Source: Crocinitomicaceae bacterium (GTDB lineage: Bacteria > Bacteroidota > Bacteroidia > Flavobacteriales_D > Crocinitomicaceae). From it: a DNA stretch of 64,000 bases. The translations under genes and the position numbers were made by a program. Position 1 is the first letter of the stretch, and the number at the start of each line of letters is the position of its first letter. The notes under the pieces were generated by a model. The model did no database searches and was not told where the DNA came from. It saw only the letters and a program-made list of their open reading frames with translations. This document shows, piece by piece, positions 11,189-19,833 of the stretch. Location: assembly GCA_024643545.1 (NCBI GenBank), contig JAHEMR010000002.1, forward strand, positions 62,001 to 126,000, read 5' to 3'.

Positions 11189-11649
11189 TATTCTTTACGA
11201 AGCTTAATGAATTGTTTAATCTTTTCGTTTTCGATCAGAACAGTCAGGTTGTAATACGCAATTTTCCATTCTCCATTTTCTAACACACAAATACCACTTC
11301 CACGACAGGATTCCATCCAAGTTTGTAGGTCTTCATCAAAATAAGCAACTGTTCCACCAGCTATGATATTCCATTTGCGGTTGCTCGGCTTGAAATCCCA
11401 AGCTTTCCCTTTATCGAAATAAGGCTTGCAAAAGGATTGAAATTCTGATTTTACCCACCTTTCTCCCGGTGCAGTGCCAAGGAAAATGAAGTCATTAGTG
11501 GTGACAGAAAAGTACGTATTAAAATCTGCCTTCGCTGCTGAAACATGCCAGGAATCTATCAATTTATTGAGTTCAAGCTCACTTGACTGTGCACTTACGT
11601 TAAAAATGGAAACTAAGAAAAGGGATAAGAAAACAATAAAACCTTTCAT
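11188..11649 (-). CDS. Secreted NTF2/SnoaL-like protein
   Basis: The 153-residue protein has a signal peptide (cleavage near NVSAQ, residue 21). The rest matches the NTF2-like cone fold: a helical start (ELNKLIDSWH), an F.F.GT.P strand-turn, and C-terminal strands ending in GEWKIAYYNL. Many Bacteroidota export such single-domain proteins; no active site is evident. It lies 1 base after the subtilase stop codon and overlaps prmC by one base, so it is cotranscribed with both. Confidence 0.75.
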   Translation of the reverse strand: MKGFIVFLSLFLVSIFNVSAQSSELELNKLIDSWHVSAAKADFNTYFSVTTNDFIFLGTAPGERWVKSEFQSFCKPYFDKGKAWDFKPSNRKWNIIAGGTVAYFDEDLQTWMESCRGSGICVLENGEWKIAYYNLTVLIENEKIKQFIKLRKE

Positions 11650-11650
11650 A

Positions 11651-13048
11651 TTATTTATGTGCTTTCTCCGCTTTTTGACATGCTTTCACTGCCGCCTTCA
11701 AATTTACAATTCCGCCTGTTACTGATAAATCGGTGAAATCAAAATCCTCATAAACAGTTGCTGTTTGTAAGATAATGGTTTTAATTTCCCACATGCTTAA
11801 ACTTGGGAAGTATGATTTCAACATCGCTGCTGCACCTGCAACCATTGGAGCCGCCATTGATGTCCCTTGCAGGTTCATATATGCACTTTGTGGAACAGAA
11901 TTGTAGATCTCTAATCCTGGAGCGAAAACGTCAACTGATGTCTTTCCGAAATTGGAAAAACTTGCTACTCTTCCTTCACCTGGCTCACGAGTTGACGCAC
12001 CGATTGTCAATAGATTTGAAAAAGGTTCTGCTTGAAAAGCATATTTTGATGTTGGGAAATTTGGTTCAACATCCACATCTTTTGCGTCATTTCCAGCTGC
12101 ATGAATCATCAGTACTCCCATGGAATCCGCAAACGCCATCGCTGCATACACTTCTTCTTGGTTTGGCGAGTAATTCTTGCCGAAGGACATATTGATTACT
12201 TGCGCGCCGTTATTCACTGCGTAACGAATGGCTAATGCCACATCTTTGTCTTGTTCATCTCCATTCGGAACCGTTCGAACAGACATAATTTTTACATTGT
12301 CCGCAACACCATCTCCGCCTTTATCATTTCCTCGGATTGCCGCAATGATTCCGGCAACGTGAGTTCCATGTAACGCATCCGGACCTTCCACATCATTATT
12401 ACCATAATTCACATCCGAAAAATCGAGTGGATTATCACCAATTAATGCACGATCATCGTAATAGATGTTTAAGTTATAGTTCAATTGGTCTTCAATGTAC
12501 TTTTTGGTTTCTTCATCAAATTGTCCATTCGCCAGTCCTTCTTTGTATTGTTCCAAATTTTCCAACTCTGCTTCTACTTCTGCTTTCGCATTGGCATACA
12601 TAAAAAATTCAGTGTCATCGAACAAAGTTTTTGGATCAACACCATCATACTTATCTTTCAGTCTTGCGTAGATGCGTGTTTTTTCCAAGCGTGCATTTTC
12701 TTGATTTGCTCCAGATGCATTCCCTAGGAAATTCCATCCATGCACATCGTCAATGTATCCATTGTGATCGTCATCCAATTTATTTCCAGGAATCTCTTTT
12801 GTATTCACCCAGATTTTACCTTGTAAATCTTCGTGTTCAATATCGACTCCAGAATCAATTACCGCAACAACAACTGGTTGAGATTTCTTTTTCTTGAGCA
12901 TTTTATACGCTTCATCCGTGTACATCCCTTGTCCAGTTCCATTATACCAGTTAAGTGTTCCGGGAATTGCTTGAGCAAAAACGTGAGTAAAGCCAAGTCC
13001 AAAAAAGATTACTAAATAGTGTGCTGTTTTCATGTGCATTTTTTTCAA
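11651..13048 (-). CDS. Subtilisin-like serine peptidase (S8), secreted
   Basis: The 465-residue protein has a signal peptide ending near FAQ (residue 26). The triad is complete: Asp65 (VAVIDSG), His227 (HGTHVAG) and Ser397 (GTSMAAP), with oxyanion Asn320 (AAGN). About 160 residues separate Asp and His, far more than in subtilisin; this stretch holds an acidic IPGNKLDDDHNGYIDD block and a helical charged insertion. No T9SS C-terminal domain is seen, so it is probably periplasmic or exported by another route. It is a paralogue of the partial gene at 1-781. Confidence 0.93.
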   Translation of the reverse strand: MKKMHMKTAHYLVIFFGLGFTHVFAQAIPGTLNWYNGTGQGMYTDEAYKMLKKKKSQPVVVAVIDSGVDIEHEDLQGKIWVNTKEIPGNKLDDDHNGYIDDVHGWNFLGNASGANQENARLEKTRIYARLKDKYDGVDPKTLFDDTEFFMYANAKAEVEAELENLEQYKEGLANGQFDEETKKYIEDQLNYNLNIYYDDRALIGDNPLDFSDVNYGNNDVEGPDALHGTHVAGIIAAIRGNDKGGDGVADNVKIMSVRTVPNGDEQDKDVALAIRYAVNNGAQVINMSFGKNYSPNQEEVYAAMAFADSMGVLMIHAAGNDAKDVDVEPNFPTSKYAFQAEPFSNLLTIGASTREPGEGRVASFSNFGKTSVDVFAPGLEIYNSVPQSAYMNLQGTSMAAPMVAGAAAMLKSYFPSLSMWEIKTIILQTATVYEDFDFTDLSVTGGIVNLKAAVKACQKAEKAHK

Positions 13049-13093
13049 ATTTAAAAATTAAACGGTAATGGTAAGAATCGGTCACACGAAAAC

Positions 13094-14728
13094 TTATAAT
13101 TCATTCAAAGAAAAGACTTTTTTTCCGCGAATAAATGTCATCCATGCGTAGTTTTGCTCGAAGCTTGAATTGCTTTCAATAGGCTTATCGAAAATGGCGA
13201 AGTTTGCAAACTTTCCTTTTTCCAAACTACCAAGTTCATTTTCCTGAAATGAGGAAAACGCAGCCCAAATTGTCATTCCTCTTAAGACTTCATCCAAACT
13301 CAAGGACTCGTTTATAAGGAAACCATTTAAAGGTTCGTTTTTTGGATTTTTACGTTGAACGGCTGCGTGAATGGTGTAAAATGGGTTGGTTGATTCGACG
13401 GGGAAATCTGTTCCAACCGCCAACATCCCATACTGACTCAACAGACTTTTATAGGCATATGCCCCAGAAAGTCGAGCTTTCCCAATGCGCTTCTCCGCCC
13501 AACGTTGATCGCTAGTCGCGTGCGTTGGTTGAACTGAAGGAAAAACAGCAAATTGCGAAAATTTTGCAAAATCAACTGGGTCTATAATTTGAGAATGTTC
13601 TATTCGAAAACGATGGTCTGGATTTCGTTCAAACGCCTCTTTATAAATGTCTAAAATTAGGGCATTTGCTGAATCTCCAATGCCATGTGTATTCATTTGA
13701 TATCCATACTTCAAGCAGAACTGAGCGATTCTTCGCATTTCAACACCAGAAGTGAGTAACAAACCATGATTTTCGTGATCGTCTGAATACGGCTTTTTCA
13801 TAAGAGCACTTCTTGAACCCAATGATCCGTCAGCAAATACTTTAAAGCTTCGTATTGATAAATTCCGAAAACGATAGGGACCATTTTTAGCAGCAAAAGC
13901 CCTGTTTTCAGGTGAATTCATTAACATCGCGTACAATTCCAACTTTAACTTACCACTAGAAACCATTGATTTAAATAATTTAATGTGTTTAAAATCAATT
14001 CCCGCCTCGTGCGTTCCAGTTATTCCATATTGCAGTAATTCTTCTTGAATTTCAATTATGGCCTCCCTTACTTGAGATAGTGGATAGGTCGGTAAATGCG
14101 CTGAAATGATATTCATCGCATTATCAACGAGCAAACCTGTTGGAACGCCTTTTTCGATTTTTACTTCTCCTCCATCAATCGCTTCACCTGTAATTTTTGC
14201 TTTTTTCACCAAGTATTGATTGACCAAAGCAGCATGTCCATCTACCCGATACAAACAGACGGGGATCTGTTTAAAAACCTCTGAAAGTTTTTTATTATTC
14301 GGAACGGAATCATTGTCCCACAGTGACTCATCCCATCCACCACCAATAATGAATTTATTCTTTGATTTTGCGTAATATTTTTCACATCGGTAAATTACTT
14401 CATCCATGGATTTTGCTCCGCTTAAGTCTACACCTAGTTTTTGATTTGCGTACATCAACAAGTGACCATGAGCATCTGTCAATCCGGGATAAACATCTTT
14501 TCCAAGCGCATCAATTTCTTCATCGCAACGGTATTTATTCAAAATCTGACGTTCAGGCCCAACTTCAACTACTTTTCCATCCCGAATAGCCATTGCATCA
14601 AACACAGAGCCGGCGTCATCCATCACATGAATTTTAGCGTTGTGTAGAATGAAATCTACTTTTTGTCCTTTCATGCATGACGACACTAATAACGTGAATG
14701 CGATGAAACAAAATGAATACTTTAACAT
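13094..14728 (-). CDS. Amidohydrolase family lipoprotein (YtcJ/amidohydrolase 3 type)
   Basis: The 544-residue metal-dependent hydrolase has a lipoprotein signal (Cys18 in LVSSC). The metal-binding DAHGH (His87, His89) follows the first composite beta domain. Further ligands are likely in the HEAGID, NTHGIGD and HSQIIDP segments, and VGTDFPVE supplies the late Asp. This subfamily acts on amides or N-formyl compounds with variable substrates. It lies 9 bases downstream of the BamA-like gene, and a 45-base gap follows before the subtilase. Confidence 0.9.
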   Translation of the reverse strand: MLKYSFCFIAFTLLVSSCMKGQKVDFILHNAKIHVMDDAGSVFDAMAIRDGKVVEVGPERQILNKYRCDEEIDALGKDVYPGLTDAHGHLLMYANQKLGVDLSGAKSMDEVIYRCEKYYAKSKNKFIIGGGWDESLWDNDSVPNNKKLSEVFKQIPVCLYRVDGHAALVNQYLVKKAKITGEAIDGGEVKIEKGVPTGLLVDNAMNIISAHLPTYPLSQVREAIIEIQEELLQYGITGTHEAGIDFKHIKLFKSMVSSGKLKLELYAMLMNSPENRAFAAKNGPYRFRNLSIRSFKVFADGSLGSRSALMKKPYSDDHENHGLLLTSGVEMRRIAQFCLKYGYQMNTHGIGDSANALILDIYKEAFERNPDHRFRIEHSQIIDPVDFAKFSQFAVFPSVQPTHATSDQRWAEKRIGKARLSGAYAYKSLLSQYGMLAVGTDFPVESTNPFYTIHAAVQRKNPKNEPLNGFLINESLSLDEVLRGMTIWAAFSSFQENELGSLEKGKFANFAIFDKPIESNSSFEQNYAWMTFIRGKKVFSLNEL

Positions 14729-14737
14729 AAAACTAGT

Positions 14738-17485
14738 TTAGAAAGGATAACCGATACCAAAATTCAAGTAATTGGGAAGGAATGGTTTAGGCATGATTTT
14801 CTTCACTTGATCCAATGTCATGTTGAAATGATCCATGCCCTCCTGGTAATACGTTTGTCTTGTTCCCATTTCTTGAAACACCCATTTCGCACCATTGGCA
14901 AATGCCGGATTATAAATGGGAAATCCTACATCTAATCGGATGATGAAAAATTCTAAATCCAGGCGAAGTCCTACACCAGAAGAAACGGCAATTTCAGGAA
15001 AAAATGTTTTCCAATGAAATTGACTTCCTGCCCTACTTGCATCTTCCCTGAAGGTCCAAATATTCCCGAAATCAGTAAAGACTGCCCCTTTTAAGGACGA
15101 TCCTAAACTAAAGCGGTATTCTAGTGAACCAGCAAAACGAATATCGGCAATCTGTGTTGCCAATCGATTTGTATCCAAATGATATTTATAGGAACCTGGA
15201 CCTAATGCCCTTGCTCTCCATCCCCGATTATCATTTGATCCACCACCGAAGAAACTATAATCGTAAGGCATTGCAGTTAAGGAGTTTTTGTAGGGTAATC
15301 CAGCACCAGCATTTAATTTAAAATGAACGGATGAACCTGTTAGAATTCGCTTACTCATAATCAATTGATTATCCAAACGAACGAACTGAGAATACGGAAG
15401 GTTTCTCAATAAATATTGACCATTCAATGTGTCCTGTCGCGCTCTAAACAGATATAGTAGGTTTCCTGCAGCATCGAAGGTTGAGTTGAAGTAAACCGAC
15501 AAGTTCGCTGCATTTTTACGTTCTTTTCCATCTTTCAAATCTTTTTCTTTATTGCTGTACTCAAAGGAAAATTTAAAATCCTGCCAAATGAACTGGTTAT
15601 TATACGTTGCATTCAGGAACACATCGTTAATTTGATTTAATTGATCCTGAAAAGCCGCACTTTTTTTAATCGCGACATATTTGATGACTGATGCTCCAGG
15701 TAAACCCATTTGAAATACTTGTGACTTTCCAACCAGGAATTTCCACATATAGTTTAATTGAAATACACTTCGATCGAAAATACTTCGTTTTTCAATGTTA
15801 TAAGCGGTAGAAAGTACTGTTCTTGGTTTCTGTCTTTTCCCAAGCATGGTTACAGGCGTAGGAAATAAACCAGGTACTTCAAACTTCAAACTTGGTCCAA
15901 ATTCAAAGGTGTTGAACGTCCTACCCTTCCCTGCTCCAACAGTTTGTCCAGATTGATCTTGGAATACCAACGGCTGAGATTCAAAACCACCCCCAAAAGA
16001 AAACGTCATTTTACCCGCTCCTCTATTGATGTTTTTGTTGGTATAATTAAAAGATGCATTTGCACCTAATAAACCGGTTGATGATGTGAATTTCGGGTCA
16101 AAACCATAGGTTTGTTTCTTTGCCGGTTCCAGAAAATAATGAACCGCCAATTTGTTCCCAGGTTGTTCAATAATAATTGGCTTAACTGAACTGAATACGC
16201 CTAATTGAACAATGGCACGGTAACTTCGATCAAGGTAATATTCCTTATATTTATTCTCGTTTTCAAGGTAATTTTGAAGCTCTAATATGGAAGGTTTTAT
16301 CCATGGCTTATCTCCGTTATAGGTAACAGTAATTTTTCTGAATGGATGAGGAGTACCGCGAGGAATGTTCGTTCCTTTTAACTGTTTTTTAGTGTAGGCA
16401 ATTTCGTTATAAATGATCGAATTGGTAGTTCGTAGAAACTGTGGTGCAATCGGGTCATATAAACTCAATTGTTGGCCTTTCATCAATGTAAAAAAACTAG
16501 TATCCAAATTAACTGTATCTGCTAAATGGAAATAGACATCTGAAACCATCATCTCAACATATGGCACACGAATTAAACTATCTTTCTTCACTTCTGAAGG
16601 AACATAGCGGTCATCAAATTGCACGATGAGCCGAACAGTCATCGCTCTTTTGTTTGTATCTGCAGTGTAAGAAATACTGCTAGATGAAAACTTATACACC
16701 TGATTATCACGCAAAAACTTTGCTGCTTGCTCGCGGTAATCGTTCAAATAATCCGTATCAAATGATTTTCCAATCAGTGGATGTTCACCCGTTTCCTTTA
16801 TGTGTTTTTTAATAAACGCATTGTTCTTCTCCAATAAAAGCGCTGCACCAATGTATTGAACTGAATCAATTTTATATTGGGGACCTGTTTCAATGATGTA
16901 ACTAGGATAAACAAAGCGTTTTTTATCATTTACTTTGAGTTCTCCAGAAACCTTGCCGTAGTAGTATCCTTTTTTGCGCAAATAAAATCCAAGTTGCTCA
17001 ATGCTCTTTTGATATAGAAGGGTATCAAAAACAATTGGTTTTTGTCCAAATTTATATTTGACTTTTTCTTTCCAAAGTACTTTTGTAAACTCAACAGGAA
17101 TATACTCCTTCACTACAAAAGTGGAATCTCCCCGATAGTATGCCTTTTCGTTTCGTTTTTTATTAATCTCACTGATTTTCTTTTCTTTCAGAAGCTGTTT
17201 CACTTGAAACGCTTGGTATTTCGCTTCTCTTTTCTGCGCCACTTTGGCAGAATCGATGGCGTTGTAAATGCGTAATTTAACATTTACATAAAAATTTCGT
17301 TGATTTGGTTGTTGGCGGATGATTAATCCGAGATCGTATTTATCAATTGTTGTATTGTCTTTTACGTCAATTAAATTAGACCGCAACAAGTATTTTCCTT
17401 GCGGGACATTGCGCGTTAAATCACATGCTGATAAAACAAACAAAAGGATAATCGCAATATTTAGTAAATTCGCTCGATGTTTCAT
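14738..17485 (-). CDS. BamA/TamA family outer-membrane protein, lipoprotein type
   Basis: The 915-residue protein has an N-terminal lipoprotein signal (Cys21 in VLSAC), POTRA-like segments in the first half (for example KSIEQLGFYLRKKGYYYGKV) and a C-terminal 16-strand surface-antigen barrel ending in GIGYPF, the expected terminal aromatic. Bacteroidota have several such TamL/TamA-like proteins; this one may help insert or surface-expose envelope proteins. An ORF extends 9 codons further, to 17512. I chose the ATG at 17483-17485 because the lipoprotein signal starts there and a TAnnTTTG promoter box overlies the extension. Confidence 0.88.
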   Translation of the reverse strand: MKHRANLLNIAIILLFVLSACDLTRNVPQGKYLLRSNLIDVKDNTTIDKYDLGLIIRQQPNQRNFYVNVKLRIYNAIDSAKVAQKREAKYQAFQVKQLLKEKKISEINKKRNEKAYYRGDSTFVVKEYIPVEFTKVLWKEKVKYKFGQKPIVFDTLLYQKSIEQLGFYLRKKGYYYGKVSGELKVNDKKRFVYPSYIIETGPQYKIDSVQYIGAALLLEKNNAFIKKHIKETGEHPLIGKSFDTDYLNDYREQAAKFLRDNQVYKFSSSSISYTADTNKRAMTVRLIVQFDDRYVPSEVKKDSLIRVPYVEMMVSDVYFHLADTVNLDTSFFTLMKGQQLSLYDPIAPQFLRTTNSIIYNEIAYTKKQLKGTNIPRGTPHPFRKITVTYNGDKPWIKPSILELQNYLENENKYKEYYLDRSYRAIVQLGVFSSVKPIIIEQPGNKLAVHYFLEPAKKQTYGFDPKFTSSTGLLGANASFNYTNKNINRGAGKMTFSFGGGFESQPLVFQDQSGQTVGAGKGRTFNTFEFGPSLKFEVPGLFPTPVTMLGKRQKPRTVLSTAYNIEKRSIFDRSVFQLNYMWKFLVGKSQVFQMGLPGASVIKYVAIKKSAAFQDQLNQINDVFLNATYNNQFIWQDFKFSFEYSNKEKDLKDGKERKNAANLSVYFNSTFDAAGNLLYLFRARQDTLNGQYLLRNLPYSQFVRLDNQLIMSKRILTGSSVHFKLNAGAGLPYKNSLTAMPYDYSFFGGGSNDNRGWRARALGPGSYKYHLDTNRLATQIADIRFAGSLEYRFSLGSSLKGAVFTDFGNIWTFREDASRAGSQFHWKTFFPEIAVSSGVGLRLDLEFFIIRLDVGFPIYNPAFANGAKWVFQEMGTRQTYYQEGMDHFNMTLDQVKKIMPKPFLPNYLNFGIGYPF

Positions 17486-18248
17486 GCCTTGTGCAAAAAT
17501 AACAATAATCAAGTTGGAAAAAATTTCGCTTCAAAAGATAAAATGGATTAAAAGCCTTCACCTTAAAAAAAACAGGGAGAAAGAAAAAGTTGTTTTGGTG
17601 GAAGGACATAAACTAGTCAGTGAGTTAGCCATTCAATTTCCATCGCTGGTACATTCGATTTATGCAAGTAACGACATTGATCAAACATTACAGTCAAAAT
17701 TTGATTGCTTTAAATGCACCGAAAATGAAATGGAGCGAATTTCACAGTTTTATTCCGCCTCTTCCTTACTTGGCGTATTTCGCGAGCCGGAAAAAACTGC
17801 GTTTAATCCAAATGAACGTATTTTAGTATTGGAAGGCATTCAGGACCCAGGAAACTTAGGTACGATAATACGAACTGCAGATTGGTTCGGCATCAAACAA
17901 ATCGTCTGCTCCGAAGACACCGTAAATATGTTCAACTCGAAGGTGATTCAATCCTCCATGGGAAGTGCTTTTAGGATGTCTGTTTTTTACGAAAATCTTG
18001 AGGAATTCTTTTTAAAAATGAATGCAACGGTTCATGGAGCATTGTTAGATGGTGAAAATTTATTGGAAATTGATCCAAATGAAATAAAAATTCTAGTGAT
18101 GGGTAACGAGGGAAAAGGAATATCGCCATCCATTCAAAAACATATCAATCAAGCAGTTACCATTCCTGGATTTGGACAAGCAGAATCCTTAAATGTCTCC
18201 ATCGCGACAGGAATTTTCCTTTATCATTGGAGTCAATCAAAATCATAG
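17484..18248 (+). CDS. TrmH/SpoU family rRNA or tRNA 2'-O-methyltransferase
   Basis: A knotted (SPOUT) methyltransferase with all three family motifs: LEGIQDPGNLGTIIRTADW, LVMGNEGKGIS and IPGFGQAESLNVSIATGI. An N-terminal L30e-like substrate-binding domain begins at LVEGHKL. The family methylates 23S rRNA or tRNA ribose. The start is uncertain: the ORF is open back to 17319, but homologues begin just before the KIKWIKSLH segment. Candidates are the ATG at 17484, used here, and the TTG at 17514. The ATG overlaps the start codon of the divergent BamA-like gene. Confidence 0.9.
   Translation: MPCAKITIIKLEKISLQKIKWIKSLHLKKNREKEKVVLVEGHKLVSELAIQFPSLVHSIYASNDIDQTLQSKFDCFKCTENEMERISQFYSASSLLGVFREPEKTAFNPNERILVLEGIQDPGNLGTIIRTADWFGIKQIVCSEDTVNMFNSKVIQSSMGSAFRMSVFYENLEEFFLKMNATVHGALLDGENLLEIDPNEIKILVMGNEGKGISPSIQKHINQAVTIPGFGQAESLNVSIATGIFLYHWSQSKS
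17494..17501 (-). promoter_or_regulatory. Probable -7 element of the BamA-like gene operon
   Basis: On the minus strand this reads TATTTTTG, a match to TAnnTTTG, only 8 bases before the chosen ATG. Transcripts starting a few bases downstream would have almost no leader. No -33 TTG is seen at the usual spacing. Confidence 0.45.
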
Positions 18249-18272
18249 TGCCTTAATTCAAAGAAAAGGCTG

Positions 18273-18280
18273 TATTTTTG
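18273..18280 (+). promoter_or_regulatory. Probable -7 element of the SF2 helicase gene
   Basis: TATTTTTG lies 18 bases before the ATG at 18299. An alternative TTG start at 18278 would lie inside this element, which argues for the ATG. Confidence 0.45.
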
Positions 18281-18298
18281 CAAATCCCAACTGCGAAA

Positions 18299-19807
18299 AT
18301 GATTGATTTCGATTTATACGAAGCAAAGAAGCTTTACCCATTTCAAGAGCAAACCGTTAACCAAGTTTTAGACGAACTACGTAAAAACGGTGCGAATTTT
18401 AATTTACTCTACCAATTACCAACCGGTGGAGGGAAAACAGTTATTTTCTCGGAAATTGCTCGGCGTTTCATTGAACAGTGGGGTAAAAAGGTCCTAATTT
18501 TAACGCACAGAATTGAGTTGTCTGTGCAAACATCACAACAACTTTCCGCCATCAAAGTGGCCAACAAGGTCATTAATTCAGAAGTGAAGCTTTTGGATGA
18601 CCAAGACGAATACCAGTGTTTTATCGCCATGGTAGAAACATTGAATAACCGATTGAACGAAAACGACAACTTCATTGCAGATGTCGGATTGGTGATTGTC
18701 GATGAGGCGCACTACAATAGTTTCAGAAAGATTTTTCAGTTTTACGAAGATGCGAATATCCTTGGGGTGACGGCAACGCCGTTAAGTTCAAATCGAAATT
18801 TACCATTAAAAGACAATTACAATAAATTGCTGGTAGGAGAATCCATCTCAAATCTGATTGAAGGAGGGTATTTATCCAATGCGGAGACCTATCAATACGA
18901 TGTAAACCTACACGGACTGAAAATTGGAACGAATGGTGATTTCACAGTGAGTAGTTCTGATTTATTGTACAGTAACTTCTTTATGCAGGAAAAATTGATC
19001 TTTGCATACGAAGAAGTCAGTTTAAACAAAAAAACATTGATTTTCAATGCTGGAATTGAAACTTCTCGACGCGTTGAAGATTCCTTTAAAAAGCTCAAAT
19101 ACAATATTCGCCACCTCGATTCAACGTTCAGTGATAAGGACAGAAAAGATGTTATTCATTGGTTTAAAGTAACTCCAGGTGCTATTTTAACATCCGTAGG
19201 GATTTTGACGACAGGATTCGATGAACCGACCGTTGAATCCATTATCATCAACCGTGCAACGCGCTCCCTCACTCTTTATCACCAGATGATTGGACGTGGC
19301 TCTCGTAAACTTCCAAATAAAAGCGAATTCCAAATCATTGATTTAGGAAATAACGTCCGACGTTTCGGTTATTGGCAAGATTACATCAATTGGCAAGACG
19401 CGTTTAAATTCCCTGATCGTTTTTTAGAATCGCGAATCTCCGAATTAGAAGACATGGAATTCGAAGTTGAATTTGAATTTCCAAAAGGATTTGATAAATA
19501 TATGCCTTCTGCGATTCTTGAAGAATTCAATATCAAGGATTGTTATTATGAATGTTTAGACCGAGGAGAAAAAGGAAAAGTCGCAATTGACCTTTCCATC
19601 GATAACCATTTTAAAGCCATTGAATCAGCTGCAAAAGACCTTGACCATGCACTTGATTTAATGCAGGTTATACAAGATCACATTGAGCATAGGTTGAAGC
19701 ATTACACCAAGTGTATTTCAAAAAGTACGGACAACTATTTCAAGTATCTTTTAGAAACCTATAACCGTCAATTGGCACAAAAAATAAGATTGAATATCGA
19801 AGATTGA
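18299..19807 (+). CDS. DEAD/DEAH-box superfamily 2 helicase
   Basis: The 502-residue protein has two RecA-like domains. Walker A is PTGGGKT (41-47), motif II is DEAH (135-138), motif III is GVTATP, motif V is TTGFDEP and motif VI is QMIGRGSR. It resembles the ResIII/UvrB-like branch. The last 120 or so residues are helical, carry no domain I recognise, and follow motif VI directly. No nuclease or methylase partner lies beside it. The start is placed at the ATG rather than the in-frame TTG 21 bases upstream. Role in DNA or RNA metabolism is unknown. Confidence 0.9.
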   Translation: MIDFDLYEAKKLYPFQEQTVNQVLDELRKNGANFNLLYQLPTGGGKTVIFSEIARRFIEQWGKKVLILTHRIELSVQTSQQLSAIKVANKVINSEVKLLDDQDEYQCFIAMVETLNNRLNENDNFIADVGLVIVDEAHYNSFRKIFQFYEDANILGVTATPLSSNRNLPLKDNYNKLLVGESISNLIEGGYLSNAETYQYDVNLHGLKIGTNGDFTVSSSDLLYSNFFMQEKLIFAYEEVSLNKKTLIFNAGIETSRRVEDSFKKLKYNIRHLDSTFSDKDRKDVIHWFKVTPGAILTSVGILTTGFDEPTVESIIINRATRSLTLYHQMIGRGSRKLPNKSEFQIIDLGNNVRRFGYWQDYINWQDAFKFPDRFLESRISELEDMEFEVEFEFPKGFDKYMPSAILEEFNIKDCYYECLDRGEKGKVAIDLSIDNHFKAIESAAKDLDHALDLMQVIQDHIEHRLKHYTKCISKSTDNYFKYLLETYNRQLAQKIRLNIED

Positions 19808-19833
19808 TGCTTTTTCAGTAATTTTAGGTAATC

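Noticed and set aside
11803-12195. A 130-residue ORF opposite the S8 peptidase gene
   Set aside because: The subtilase reading frame carries the full catalytic motifs; the other strand shows none.
18299-19807. Restriction or defence system around the SF2 helicase
   Set aside because: No methylase, nuclease or specificity gene is adjacent; the flanks are an RNA methyltransferase and a GWxTD protein.
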